Source: Fibrobacter sp. (GTDB lineage Bacteria; Fibrobacterota; Chitinivibrionia; Chitinivibrionales; Chitinispirillaceae). Taken from it: 50,385 bases of DNA. The DNA lies in the NCBI GenBank assembly GCA_012515615.1, contig JAAYYB010000359.1:1-50385 (forward strand), in the 5' to 3' direction. Positions 41,611 through 50,385 of the stretch are shown piece by piece; position 1 is the first letter of the stretch, and each line of letters begins with the position of its first letter. The notes beneath the pieces are model-generated. The model was not told the DNA's origin. It saw nothing but the letters and a program-made list of their open reading frames with translations, and did no database searches. Made by a program: the position numbers and the translations under genes.

Positions 41611-43017
41611 ATGTCAAAACTTCGAAATGTAACCATGTTTTTAATAGCCGCTGTCAGTATCGTTTCAGCTCAGGAACCCAAATACCCATTTCCGCAGAAT
41701 GTTGTCTACCCTTATGGTGTAAAGAGTTCAAAAATCTCCAATGATTTTGTAAGGAACTGGTATGATAACTGGAAGAAAAAATACCTTCAGGTCTGCAATA
41801 ACACTATCAGGCCCGGAGTTGATCCACTTACCACATCTCTTGTAGAGGCACAAGGGTTTGCGATGGTTGCTGTTGCATACATGGGCGACAAGGAAACATT
41901 CGATAAGCTCTATGAATATTACAAGTTAAAGCTCACCAGTGAAGGTTGCGGCCTGATGGGGTGGAAGAACAACTGCGGGGGATTTGTAGACAAAGGCAGT
42001 GCAACGGATGGTGATATTGATGTAGCCTGCGCGCTGGTGGTTGCCACCTGGCAATGGCCTGATGGGGGGTATAAAGAGAAAGCAAAATCAACAATAGATA
42101 ATCTGAGAAAAAGAATGATTACTACCTGCAGTGGTAAACTCACTGTTTACCCTGGCTGCGGTGGTGGCGGCCCGTGGGGAGGGTGTAACGAAACAGATAT
42201 TTCATATTATACACCCGCATTTTTCCGCCATTTCGCTGATATCAGCGGTGATGAAAGCTGGAATAAACTGGCAGATGATACACAATTGATCCGTGATGCA
42301 GCTGCAAATAAAAATACCGGTCTGGTTCCCGATTGGCAATCTGTTGATGGAAGAGCTGGTGCGGGATCGCGGAAAGGGTATTATAGTTTTGATGCAATCC
42401 GTTCGCCCTATAAGCAGACTTTAGATTACCTCTGGCATGGAACCAGGGCGGCAGGTGACTGGGCAAAAAAAATATCCACATGGGCTAATGGTGTTGGAGT
42501 CGGGAGCCTTAAAGATGAATATAATCTTGATGGATCGGTTCGTGGAAGTAATCACAATATGGCAGCAGTCGGCAGTTTTGCAGTATCAGCGATGGCCAAT
42601 ACGCAGCAGATAGCAGATGCGTTTGCTACTGAAGTCCTCAAATTAAGGGATGATTACTGGTATAGTGGTTATCTTGGCAACCTTTACCTTCTTGCATTGA
42701 CAGGAAATATGTGGACTCCTGAAATTATTGAAAACCAATCAATCATTGTCAGTCAAAGAGGATTGACAGGAAGTTCATATGCTCAGCAGCCGGTGGTTCA
42801 GTCATTGCGCAACCAGATCAAAATTACGGGATTGCCTGAGTTTGAATCTATAGTTGTAGCTGCACTTAACGGAAAGACTGTTAAAAGTGCGCATGTAAGC
42901 CCGTCTGTTGATGGTGCGGTTATTCCAACATCGGGAATGCAGTCCGGTTGCTATATTATCAGGATAAAAACTTCAGCTAATGTACAGCCTTCTATACATA
43001 TGGTATCGGTGATGTGA
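41611..43017 (+). CDS. Secreted GH8 family glycoside hydrolase with sorting domain
   Basis: 468 residues from ATG at 41611, selected by GGGGGA 4 nt upstream and the signal peptide (…FLIAAVSIVSAQEP); the frame itself opens further up. GH8 marks are SLVEAQGFAMVAVAYMGD (general acid Glu79) and the ATDGDIDVACAL block (131-142), then WGGCNETDISYYTPAF and DGSVRGSNHNMAAVGSFA. GH8 includes endoglucanases, xylanases and reducing-end xylose-releasing enzymes; xylan is likely beside an acetylxylan esterase. The end (VVAALNGKTVKSAHV...GCYIIRIK) is a type A sorting-like domain. A hairpin follows at 43067. Confidence 0.85.
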   Translation: MSKLRNVTMFLIAAVSIVSAQEPKYPFPQNVVYPYGVKSSKISNDFVRNWYDNWKKKYLQVCNNTIRPGVDPLTTSLVEAQGFAMVAVAYMGDKETFDKLYEYYKLKLTSEGCGLMGWKNNCGGFVDKGSATDGDIDVACALVVATWQWPDGGYKEKAKSTIDNLRKRMITTCSGKLTVYPGCGGGGPWGGCNETDISYYTPAFFRHFADISGDESWNKLADDTQLIRDAAANKNTGLVPDWQSVDGRAGAGSRKGYYSFDAIRSPYKQTLDYLWHGTRAAGDWAKKISTWANGVGVGSLKDEYNLDGSVRGSNHNMAAVGSFAVSAMANTQQIADAFATEVLKLRDDYWYSGYLGNLYLLALTGNMWTPEIIENQSIIVSQRGLTGSSYAQQPVVQSLRNQIKITGLPEFESIVVAALNGKTVKSAHVSPSVDGAVIPTSGMQSGCYIIRIKTSANVQPSIHMVSVM

Positions 43018-43066
43018 TTGGTTCCACCTGATTGCTCAGGGGGAACGTGTTAGGAAATTTATTTCT

Positions 43067-43101
43067 GCACCAGAGTTCAAATTACCTTTGAAATCTGGTG
43101 C
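43067..43101 (+). terminator. Hairpin after the GH8 gene
   Basis: GCACCAGAGTTCAAA (43067-43081) pairs with TTTGAAATCTGGTGC (43087-43101) with a single mismatch around TTACC. It is 50 nt past the GH8 stop; no long T-run follows. Confidence 0.55.
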
Positions 43102-43446
43102 ATTCTACCTTCCAGGCCAATATTCAATACGCATTAGATGAATTTCGATTTAGATATTGCTGAGGAGAAGATCGAAGCTCAAGGGTATCTCTGAATATGC
43201 GGTTTTTTCAAGCCAGGCCGGGCGAGAATTCGCTGCGCCAGCGCAGCCGTAATGAATCTTTAGAGTTCCCCTTAAGTTAAAAAGAGATCAAACCTATCGT
43301 AGCAGAACAAGTTTGAATCTCTACTTACCCGGGCATTGAGTGTTCGGGATTTCATACCACTTGCGATTCTCCTGAAATAGGCGCTATATTTTCTATAATC
43401 AGAGTGATCAATTTCAGGTTTTACCGCTTAATTTCAGGAGGATCAG
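43102..43446. other. Intergenic stretch with palindrome and promoter
   Basis: GCTGCGC-CA-GCGCAGC (43232-43247) is a perfect palindrome. TTGCGA (43361-43366), an 18-nt spacer and TATATT (43385-43390) form a plausible promoter for the gene at 43447. No coding sequence is supported. Confidence 0.45.
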
Positions 43447-43719
43447 ATGCAGGAACAGTGTAGAGGCATAACCCGCAGTGGTGAGCGATGCAAAATCAGC
43501 GGAAATCTCAAGGATGGTTATTGTCATCTGCATGTTAATCAGGCGCCGGCAGTAGAGAGAGTTGTGGAGAAGGGGAGTAAACCTGAAATAGCGCCGGAGA
43601 TTTCGGCTGTCGGTCCTGCTCAGAACTCAAAACTGAGGGGTGTGATCTCTTTGATTCTGGTTTTTGCCGCTGGAGTCTTCTTATTAAGTATCTCCAGAAA
43701 AAAGCCTTCTTCAAGGTAA
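43447..43719 (+). CDS. Small Cys/His-motif membrane protein (DUF5763-like)
   Basis: 90 residues. The N-terminus CRGITRSGERCKISGNLKDG then YCHLH gives a C-x9-C-x10-C-x-x-H zinc-binding pattern like that of DUF5763-type proteins. A Pro/Glu-rich linker (residues 32-62) leads to one membrane helix (VISLILVFAAGVFLLSI) and a basic end. AGGAGG lies 5 nt before ATG, and a promoter is seen at 43361-43390. Function unknown; it may be a membrane-anchored metal- or nucleic-acid-binding protein. Confidence 0.7.
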   Translation: MQEQCRGITRSGERCKISGNLKDGYCHLHVNQAPAVERVVEKGSKPEIAPEISAVGPAQNSKLRGVISLILVFAAGVFLLSISRKKPSSR

Positions 43720-43854
43720 GCTTTTTCTGACAGGAATGTGGTTTGCAGGGTCTTTAGCTGACCGCCACGGGTCAGTAGATTAAGAGCTGTTCTTCTCAAA
43801 TTAAAGATCCTTTTAGCGGCTCTGCGGGTAATTTTTCAGAGGCTGTTGAATGCT

Positions 43855-43883
43855 TTGAATTCCGTTCTGTATCATTATATATT
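43855..43883 (+). promoter_or_regulatory. Promoter of the glmS operon
   Basis: TTGAAT (43855-43860), 17-nt spacer, TATATT (43878-43883). Start of transcription would fall near 43890, 48 nt before the glmS ATG. Confidence 0.6.
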
Positions 43884-43937
43884 AACTGCTGTCGTAAGCC
43901 GGCCAGATATCGGTCTGCTTCGCAGGGAGAGACGTAT

Positions 43938-45767
43938 ATGTGTGGAATAGTTGGTTATATTGGAAAAAGGGATGCATATCCAATCCTGATTGAGGGGCTT
44001 AGTGCCCTTGAATACAGGGGTTATGACAGTGCCGGGATAGCACTCGTTCACGGTAAAGGTTTTTCCATCTTTAAAGACAAGGGCAAGGTGGATCACCTCA
44101 AGGAGATCACAAAGAAGATTTCTGCGGGAGGATGTGGAACGGGCATCGCTCACACCAGGTGGGCGACCCACGGCGCCCCGTCCCAGATGAATGCCCATCC
44201 ACACCTGGATCAATCCTCAAAAATCGCAGTTGTTCATAACGGTATTATTGAGAACTTTTCGCTCCTCAAGCAGAAGATGATCAAGGATGGAGTGAAATTC
44301 TGCTCGGAAACCGATTCTGAGGTTCTGGCGCAGCTGATCGGGAAATATTACAATGGGGATCTGGCCTCTGCTGTCCGCAGGGCGCTTCAGGACATAGAGG
44401 GAACCTTCGGGATAGCGGTTGTAGCTGCAGATAATCCTGGTGTTCTAATCGGCGCAAGGAGAGGGTCGCCCCTTGTTGTGGGAGTGGGGGAGGATGAGCT
44501 TTTTCTGGCCTCCGATGCATCGGCGATAGTTCGCCACACAAAAAAGGTGATCTATCTTAAAGACAACAACATGATAGAGCTGATGCAGGGTACATTCAAC
44601 ACCACTACAATCGATAATAAAAAGGTCAATCCTGAGATACAGAATATCGACTGGGATGCTGACTCTCTGGCAAAAGGCGGCTTTAACCATTTCATGCTCA
44701 AAGAGATTTTCGAGCAGCCCGAGACGATTCAGAATGCCATCCGGGGACGGCTTCTGGTTGATGAGGGTGCAGCCAGACTTGACGGGCTCAATCTGGTGCT
44801 TCAGGAGCTCCGCAGCATTCAGAGACTTATTTTTGTAGCCTGCGGTACAAGCTGGCATGCTGCGCTTGTCGGTAAATATATGATCGAGGACATGGCTGGA
44901 ATCCCTGTGGAGGTTGAATACGCATCGGAGTTCCGTTACCGCAACCCGATTATTGGTCCTAACACTCTGGTATTTGTGATAAGTCAGTCAGGTGAAACCG
45001 CTGATACACTGGCCGCTCTCAGGGAGGCTGCCCATAAAGGGGCCACTGTGCTTGGTATCTGCAATGTGGTAGGATCATCAATTGCCCGTGAGACGCATGG
45101 CGGTGTTTACCTTCACGCAGGTCCGGAAATCGGGGTTGCATCAACGAAAGCATTTACATCACAACTCACTGTACTCTCTCTTCTTACGCTTCTTTTGGGC
45201 AGAATGCGACGGATATCTCATAGCGACGGGGTAACAGTAGCCCGGGCACTGGAGGCTATTCCAAAGCAGGTCCAGAAAATTCTCAAGCAGAATAACCATA
45301 TCGAAGAAATTGCGAAAACTTACGCAAAGCATAATAATTTCCTTTACCTTGGAAGATCGTATAATTTTCCGGTTGCCCTTGAGGGGGCCTTAAAGCTCAA
45401 AGAGATTTCCTATGTGCATGCTGAGGGGTATCCTGCGGCAGAGATGAAGCACGGGCCCATAGCTCTTATCGATAAAGACATGCCTTCTGTTGTACTGGCC
45501 ATTAAAGACAGTATTTATGACAAGGTAATCTCAAATATACAGGAGGTAAATGCCAGAGGCGGCAGTGTAATAGCTATCGCAAACGAGGGCGATAAGGAAA
45601 TTGAAAAGTACGTCAAACATGTGGTTTATATCCCTAAAACTATACCTATGCTCAGCCCGCTTTTATCGGTCATTCCTCTGCAGCTTCTGGCTTACCACAT
45701 AGCCGCTATCAGAGGGTGTGAGATTGATCAGCCCAGGAATCTGGCAAAAAGCGTGACTGTGGAGTAG
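43938..45767 (+). CDS. glmS: Glutamine-fructose-6-phosphate aminotransferase
   Basis: 609 residues, the normal GlmS length. The N-terminal glutaminase domain begins MCGIVGYIG with nucleophile Cys2 and has THGAPSQMNAHPH and ETDSEVLAQL. Two SIS sugar-isomerase domains follow (FVACGTSWHAAL, ISQSGETADTL, GPEIGVASTKAFTSQL, LGRSYNFPVALEGALKLKEISY shown in part), ending PRNLAKSVTVE. It makes glucosamine-6-phosphate for peptidoglycan and LPS. GGGAGAG precedes ATG. It is first in an operon with ridA, scpA, scpB and mutS. No glmS ribozyme is seen in the short leader. Confidence 0.97.
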   Translation: MCGIVGYIGKRDAYPILIEGLSALEYRGYDSAGIALVHGKGFSIFKDKGKVDHLKEITKKISAGGCGTGIAHTRWATHGAPSQMNAHPHLDQSSKIAVVHNGIIENFSLLKQKMIKDGVKFCSETDSEVLAQLIGKYYNGDLASAVRRALQDIEGTFGIAVVAADNPGVLIGARRGSPLVVGVGEDELFLASDASAIVRHTKKVIYLKDNNMIELMQGTFNTTTIDNKKVNPEIQNIDWDADSLAKGGFNHFMLKEIFEQPETIQNAIRGRLLVDEGAARLDGLNLVLQELRSIQRLIFVACGTSWHAALVGKYMIEDMAGIPVEVEYASEFRYRNPIIGPNTLVFVISQSGETADTLAALREAAHKGATVLGICNVVGSSIARETHGGVYLHAGPEIGVASTKAFTSQLTVLSLLTLLLGRMRRISHSDGVTVARALEAIPKQVQKILKQNNHIEEIAKTYAKHNNFLYLGRSYNFPVALEGALKLKEISYVHAEGYPAAEMKHGPIALIDKDMPSVVLAIKDSIYDKVISNIQEVNARGGSVIAIANEGDKEIEKYVKHVVYIPKTIPMLSPLLSVIPLQLLAYHIAAIRGCEIDQPRNLAKSVTVE

Positions 45768-45782
45768 GGTTCCCGAAAAAGC

Positions 45783-46172
45783 GTGTCTCCTATGATCCCA
45801 CGTCTTATTTTTTCCTCTGAAGCACCTGCGCCTGTGGGGCCTTACAGCCAGGCGGTGGAGTGCGGAAATCTAATTTTCATTTCCGGACAGATTGCCCTTG
45901 ATAAAGACACCTCTGAGGTTATCGGCTCCACTTTAAAGGAGCAAACCCGTGCGGCATTGAAAAACCTGAAAGCGATTCTGACCTCACAGGGTCTGACTTC
46001 AGGATCGCTTGTAAAGACAACCGTTTTTCTGCGGGATATAGGTGCTTTCGGAGATTTCAACCAGATCTATCAGGAAGAACTGGGAGATGCCCGTCCTGCA
46101 AGAAGTGTGGTGGAAGTGTCCGGATTACCTAAAAATGTCCTGGTTGAAATCGAGGCTGTAGCGTGTCGGTAA
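45783..46172 (+). CDS. ridA: RidA/YjgF-family reactive imine deaminase
   Basis: 129 residues. Family blocks: APVGPYSQAVECGNLIFISGQIALD, EQTRAALKNLKAIL, DARPARSVVEVSGLPKNV, LVEIEAVA. The Arg in ARPAR-S and the Glu in the last block line the substrate pocket in active RidA. It hydrolyses enamine/imine intermediates formed by PLP enzymes. GTG at 45783 or ATG at 45792 may be the start; neither has a strong ribosome-binding site, so translation may depend on glmS 15 nt upstream. It overlaps scpA by 10 nt. Confidence 0.92.
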   Translation: MSPMIPRLIFSSEAPAPVGPYSQAVECGNLIFISGQIALDKDTSEVIGSTLKEQTRAALKNLKAILTSQGLTSGSLVKTTVFLRDIGAFGDFNQIYQEELGDARPARSVVEVSGLPKNVLVEIEAVACR

Positions 46173-46945
46173 AGAAACAGGAGTACGAGGTCAAGCTCGA
46201 ACTTTTCGAAGGTCCCCTGGATCTGCTTCTCTATTTAGTTAACAAAGCTGAAGTCAGCATAGTTGATATCTCTGTTTCCCTGGTCGCATCACAGTACCTG
46301 GAGTACCTTGACCTGATGCGGGATCTTAACATCGATGTGGCGTCTGAATATCTGCAGATGGCAGCTACATTGATAAGACTGAAGGCCAGGGAACTTCTTC
46401 CACCGCAGGAAGGCGAAGTTGTAGATCAGGAAGAAGGAATCTATAACAGGGAACAACTCATTGAGCAGCTCCTGGAGTATAAAAAATTCAAAGAGGCTGC
46501 AGAATCTCTCAAAGTGTTTGAATCTGAGCATTTCGGTGCATTCGGTCGTGGGCGCCCTGAAGTGATTGAAACTACAAATGAAGAGCAGGAAGTGGATCTT
46601 GGAAATATCAGTATCTTTGATCTGCTGAGTGCATTTAAAAAGGTGCTTGAGCGGGTTGATAGCGGCGAGGAACCCAGACATCTGGTAGAAGTTGACAATT
46701 GCAGAATAGATGACCGGATCGAACATGTTCTGATGATGCTTACAGATAATGAGGAAGTGCGCTTTGAGGATCTTTTCAAGTCTGACAGCAGGAAGATTGT
46801 TCTGGTTGTCACTTTTATGGCTATTCTGGAACTTGTAAAGATGCAGGAAATCGCATTCAGGCAGGAACAGAACTTCGGAAGTATCTTTGTCTCCCGTAAA
46901 AAGCAGAACAGCGAAAAACCCGATTCTCAGAAGGTCGATTCATAG
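46163..46945 (+). CDS. scpA: Segregation and condensation protein A
   Basis: 260 residues, as usual for this kleisin. It starts at GTG 46163, inside the end of ridA, with GAGG upstream. Characteristic blocks are YEVKLELFEGPLDLLLYLV, VDISVSLVASQYLEYL, AATLIRLKARELLPP and the C-terminal winged-helix segment VVTFMAILELVKMQEIAF. ScpA bridges SMC heads and binds ScpB in the chromosome condensation complex. scpB follows after 24 nt. Confidence 0.95.
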   Translation: MSVKKQEYEVKLELFEGPLDLLLYLVNKAEVSIVDISVSLVASQYLEYLDLMRDLNIDVASEYLQMAATLIRLKARELLPPQEGEVVDQEEGIYNREQLIEQLLEYKKFKEAAESLKVFESEHFGAFGRGRPEVIETTNEEQEVDLGNISIFDLLSAFKKVLERVDSGEEPRHLVEVDNCRIDDRIEHVLMMLTDNEEVRFEDLFKSDSRKIVLVVTFMAILELVKMQEIAFRQEQNFGSIFVSRKKQNSEKPDSQKVDS

Positions 46946-46969
46946 ATTATTTGTTTTTCCGGAGGTCTC

Positions 46970-48295
46970 ATGAGTAAAAAGGAACGTGACGAAGAGATTG
47001 AATTAGAGGAAGAAGACGGCTCTGAAAGCAGCATACCGGAAAGCTCCCCTGATACCCTGCGGATCCTGGAGGCTCTCCTGTTTGCATCTGATGAACTCTT
47101 GACGGCTGCAAAAATAAAGACTATCCTTCCCGACGCTCCCGATGCCAGGCGCATAAGGAAAATGATAGATACGCTAAACGTTCAGCTTCAGAAAGAACGA
47201 CATCCTTTTGAAGTAGTCGAGATCGGCGGAGGGTATCAGTTCCGAACTGTTGCTTATTATCACCCCTGGGTACGTCAAATTTTCAAAGAGAAGGCAGCTA
47301 AAAAGCTCTCTATCCAGGCTCTGGAATGTCTGGCCATAATCGCTTACAAGCAGCCTATCAGCAAAGCGGAAATCGAGGCGGTCAGAGGAGTTGTTTCCGA
47401 TGGCGCAATGAAAACCCTTCTGGAAAAAAAGCTTGTGACAATTACCGGAAGAAGCGAGAAGCCTGGAAGGCCGCTTCTTTATGGCACCACTTCCGAATTT
47501 CTCAAATATTTCGGGCTCAATAAAACTGAAGATCTCCCGAGAATTGAGGAGTTTGAGGCAATTGCCCGGGAGAAAATACAGGATTTCTCAATAGAAGAGC
47601 TGCAGGCTCAGGAAAATGAGCCTGTTGTAGATCAGGAATCTCAGGAACAGTCATCAACTGATGAACCCGCGACCGAGTCCGCTCCGGAAGCAACATCTGT
47701 ATTTGAGATCCAGTTGCCCCCTGAACAGGAGAAGACCGTTGTTCAGGAGGATATAACTGAGACTCTACCGGAAGAGGATGCAAGAGTAAATGAAGTTCAG
47801 GAACCGGAAACTGTTTTCGAAGAAAAATCCGAAGTAAAAGAAGAGATTGCTACTGAAGAACAATCGGCCGAGTCAGAAGACGAAATGGTTGAGTTTGCAG
47901 CAGAATCAGAGGAAACCGCGAAAGCAGAAATTCAGGTTGATTCACAGGAGTTCTCCTCTGAGGAGCAGGAAGCAGAATTTGAGATATCAGATTTGTCTGT
48001 AGAAGCTTCTAATGCTGAGAAAAATCTCGTACAAAATGATAGCGAATTTGAATTTGAAATTGAGACTAAAAAAGTTAATACTGCAGAGATTGAAGAACAT
48101 AAGGAAAAGACCTCTGAAGCAGAAAAAAAATCTCAGGTTCAAATTACTGAAACAGATGATGAGGCATTTCTGGACATCGCTATCCAGGAAAAGGAAACTG
48201 CAGAGGATGGTCTGGATGAGCCCGGAATGGAGAAAAAGGGCTTTTTTCAGAGGCTTAAGAAGAAAAAAGCAGACCCGGATGAAATAGACCTATGA
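46970..48295 (+). CDS. scpB: Segregation and condensation protein B with long acidic C-terminal extension
   Basis: 441 residues; ScpB is usually about 180-200. Residues about 25-185 are the two winged-helix ScpB core (RILEALLFASDELLTA, FRTVAYYHPWVRQIF, LSIQALECLAIIAYKQPISK split here, VSDGAMKTLLEKKLV, GRPLLYGTT). Residues 200-425 are Glu/Ser/Thr-rich, strongly acidic and probably disordered, with no cysteine. The last 16 residues are basic (FFQRLKKKKADPDE). GGAGG precedes ATG by 5 nt. Its stop overlaps the mutS start (ATGA). The acidic tail could contact SMC, DNA-binding partners or basic proteins (inference). Confidence 0.93.
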   Translation: MSKKERDEEIELEEEDGSESSIPESSPDTLRILEALLFASDELLTAAKIKTILPDAPDARRIRKMIDTLNVQLQKERHPFEVVEIGGGYQFRTVAYYHPWVRQIFKEKAAKKLSIQALECLAIIAYKQPISKAEIEAVRGVVSDGAMKTLLEKKLVTITGRSEKPGRPLLYGTTSEFLKYFGLNKTEDLPRIEEFEAIAREKIQDFSIEELQAQENEPVVDQESQEQSSTDEPATESAPEATSVFEIQLPPEQEKTVVQEDITETLPEEDARVNEVQEPETVFEEKSEVKEEIATEEQSAESEDEMVEFAAESEETAKAEIQVDSQEFSSEEQEAEFEISDLSVEASNAEKNLVQNDSEFEFEIETKKVNTAEIEEHKEKTSEAEKKSQVQITETDDEAFLDIAIQEKETAEDGLDEPGMEKKGFFQRLKKKKADPDEIDL

Positions 48296-50385
48296 ACCAG
48301 ATCGCTCCCGGCGATACGAATCCCGAGAATCCCGGGCGGAGTGATCTCACTCCGCTCATGCGTCAATACTGCGAAATAAAGTCGCGGAACCCCGATACGG
48401 TTCTTTTATACCGCATGGGCGATTTCTACGAGATGTTCAACGATGATGCAAAAATTGCATCGAAGGTACTTGGCATTACCCTTACCAGCAGAAATCATGG
48501 TGGTGCAGAGAATGTACCATTGGCCGGTTTTCCGCATCATGCCCTTGAGCGCTATGCAAACCGTCTGGTGAAAGCCGGACACAAGATCGCCATCTGTGAA
48601 CAGACTGAAGATCCCAAGCTGGCTAAGGGTCTTGTTAAACGGGACATCGTTGAAATAATTACTGCCGGGACTGCCACAGAAGACAGTTTTATCGAAGAGA
48701 AAGCCAATAATTTCATCGTAAGCTTTCATCCTGAAGGTGACCGGGTGGGTGTAGCGGTCTGTGACTTGTCAACAGGACTGTTTCAGCTGGAGGAGATTGG
48801 CAAAGAGGATGTTGAGAATGAAATCGTGCGGCTCGATCCTTCCGAAATCCTTCTCTCCGATATTGAGGAGCACCCCCTTATTGAAGTTGTGCGTGACTGC
48901 AGCAGATCGGTTGTACTCTCAAAGTATGATGCCTGGAAGTTTTCTTATGATAATGCTTGTGATGCCATAAAGGGGCATTTTAAAATCGTATCGGTACAGG
49001 GGCTTGGACTTGAAGGCTATAATCAGGGCGTAAGCGCTGCCGGTGCGCTGCTTCTTTACTTAAAAGAACAAAAGAAGAATGATCTTCAGCATATCTCTGC
49101 TATTGTTCCGCGCACACTCTCAGAATACGCTGAACTTGATCCTGCCACTATCCGCAACTTAGAGCTGCTTAAACCTCTTCAGAGCGATGATACAGGCGGG
49201 ACCCTGATCTCTATCCTTGACAAAACAAGTACTGCCATGGGGGCGCGGCTCCTGAAGCGCTGGGTGATAAATCCGCTCAAAAATCCCGCATCCATCACCG
49301 AACGGCTCAACTCTGTGGAGTTTTTTAAAAAGGATGCTTTTGTCAGAGGAGAAATTGAACTCCTTTTAAAAAGGGTGGCTGATATGGAGAGGCTTATCAG
49401 CCGCATCTCTTTTGAGAGGGCAAATGCGCGTGATCTGGTCGCCCTGAAAAACTCTTTTCTGGTATTTCCCAGGATTATCAAGGTGTTATCTGAAAACGAC
49501 ATCCCTCTGTTGAAGGCAAATCTTGATTCACTGAGGGGGTTTGATTCTTTAGCAGAGAAAATCGATGCCGCAATAGTCGACAGTCCTCCCTTGTCGATAC
49601 GGGAAGGCGGCATGATAAAAGCTGGTGTCAATGCCGAGCTTGATGAAATCAGGAGCGCATCGGTCAATGGCAAACAGTGGATTGCAAAGCTTCAGGAAAG
49701 TGAGCGGGAGCGCACTGGGATTTCCTCGCTGAAAGTGGGGTTCAACAAGGTTTTTGGATACTTTATTGAGATCTCAAAATCCAATCTGGAAGCGGTCCCG
49801 GCTGATTACATCCGCAAACAGACTCTTGTCAATGGAGAACGGTTTATTACGCCGGAGCTCAAGGATATGGAGTCTAAGATTCTGGGTGCAGAGGAGAGGC
49901 TCTCAAGCCTTGAATACGAGATTTTTACCGCCCTGAGAAAAGAGATCGCCGCTCAGTGCACCAGAATTCAAGGCGCGGCTCTGGCTATCGCTACCCTCGA
50001 TGTTTTTATTTCTCTGGGGAGGATTGCATCCGAATATCAGTACTGCAGACCCATTCTGGCTCTGGGAGGGGATCTGGTGATCAAAGACGGGCGGCATCCA
50101 GTTGTAGAGCAGATGAGTTCTGCTGGGCAGTTTATCCCAAATGATCTTGAGCTCATTAAAAAGGATTCCCAGATTCTGCTTATTACCGGTCCCAATATGG
50201 CCGGAAAGTCCACTTTCCTGAGGCAGAATGCTCTTATTGCAATTATGGCCCAGATTGGCTCTTTTGTGCCGGCATCGTTTGCACAGATCGGCATAGTGGA
50301 TAAGTTTTTTACCCGGGTGGGAGCTTCTGACAGGCTCTCCAGAGGACAGAGTACGTTTCTGGTCGAGATGATCGAAGTGGCCAAT
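48292..50385 (+). CDS. mutS: DNA mismatch repair protein MutS (3' end outside the window)
   Basis: 698 codons lie in the window and the frame is open at the edge. The N-terminal mismatch-binding domain has LLYRMGDFYEMF, with the Phe-x-Glu used for mispair contact, and NVPLAGFPHHALERYANRL. The connector, lever and clamp domains follow (LNSVEFF..., KVGFNKVFGYFIEISKSN). The ATPase begins with ITGPNMAGKSTFLRQNA (Walker A) and DRLSRGQSTFLVEM. It recognises mismatches and recruits MutL. The ATG at 48292 overlaps the scpB stop by 4 nt, so it is translationally coupled in the glmS operon. Confidence 0.96.
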   Translation, partial: MNQIAPGDTNPENPGRSDLTPLMRQYCEIKSRNPDTVLLYRMGDFYEMFNDDAKIASKVLGITLTSRNHGGAENVPLAGFPHHALERYANRLVKAGHKIAICEQTEDPKLAKGLVKRDIVEIITAGTATEDSFIEEKANNFIVSFHPEGDRVGVAVCDLSTGLFQLEEIGKEDVENEIVRLDPSEILLSDIEEHPLIEVVRDCSRSVVLSKYDAWKFSYDNACDAIKGHFKIVSVQGLGLEGYNQGVSAAGALLLYLKEQKKNDLQHISAIVPRTLSEYAELDPATIRNLELLKPLQSDDTGGTLISILDKTSTAMGARLLKRWVINPLKNPASITERLNSVEFFKKDAFVRGEIELLLKRVADMERLISRISFERANARDLVALKNSFLVFPRIIKVLSENDIPLLKANLDSLRGFDSLAEKIDAAIVDSPPLSIREGGMIKAGVNAELDEIRSASVNGKQWIAKLQESERERTGISSLKVGFNKVFGYFIEISKSNLEAVPADYIRKQTLVNGERFITPELKDMESKILGAEERLSSLEYEIFTALRKEIAAQCTRIQGAALAIATLDVFISLGRIASEYQYCRPILALGGDLVIKDGRHPVVEQMSSAGQFIPNDLELIKKDSQILLITGPNMAGKSTFLRQNALIAIMAQIGSFVPASFAQIGIVDKFFTRVGASDRLSRGQSTFLVEMIEVAN

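Overview
The window looks like a chromosomal segment from a Gram-negative, plant-polysaccharide-degrading member of the Fibrobacterota/Chitinivibrionia (inference). The pointers are a TIGR02147-family regulator, a family known mainly as a large paralogous set in Fibrobacter; many lipobox lipoproteins; and a series of exported carbohydrate-active proteins whose C-termini resemble type A (T9SS) sorting domains.

Layout. 1-433: the right end of an IS21-like element sits inside a SYLF-domain gene. 1130-2449: a secretion-signal-less protein made largely of 22 tandem 11-residue repeats, started at TTG; then a 63-residue coiled-coil protein. 3176-6231 (minus): two lipoproteins, one with a clan CD (caspase/gingipain-like) His/Cys signature. 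6763-14055 (plus): a consensus promoter drives a frameshifted TIGR02147 regulator, a DUF2341/LamG lipoprotein coupled to it by a 4-nt overlap, and two esterases that share a duplicated InlB-repeat/CBM35/sorting tail. 14171-26421 (minus): periplasmic cyclophilin, acyltransferase, a modular M6 metalloprotease with carbohydrate-binding modules, a GH51 arabinofuranosidase, a CE3-like esterase and a double Asp-box propeller protein. A 22-25 bp tandem repeat array lies between the M6 and GH51 genes.

26610-36796: housekeeping and scars. A small membrane protein; a compact pyrR-pyrB-pyrC operon; a large secreted Ig/FlgD-type protein; a decayed Ser/Thr kinase start; tRNA-Pro(TGG) and tRNA-Arg(TCT) separated by a duplicated tRNA-tail region; an acyl-ACP thioesterase; a 169-bp MITE with 15-bp terminal inverted repeats and TA ends; an MFS transporter; a HAD phosphatase lacking the second catalytic Asp; and an IS21-type left end with only the start of istA.

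36810-43017: a second polysaccharide group (secreted beta-propeller-like protein, DUF1593/Sde0182-like protein, CE6-like acetylesterase, GH8 hydrolase). 43447-50385: a small zinc-ribbon-like membrane protein, then a tight housekeeping operon glmS-ridA-scpA-scpB-mutS, with mutS running off the right edge.

Together the accessory genes describe extracellular deacetylation and trimming of hemicellulose and pectin: acetylxylan-type, rhamnogalacturonan-type and sialate-type esterases, GH51 and GH8. The most unusual items are the caspase-like lipoprotein, the TIGR02147-lipoprotein pair, the 11-mer repeat protein, the tandem repeat array, the tRNA-tail duplication and the MITE.
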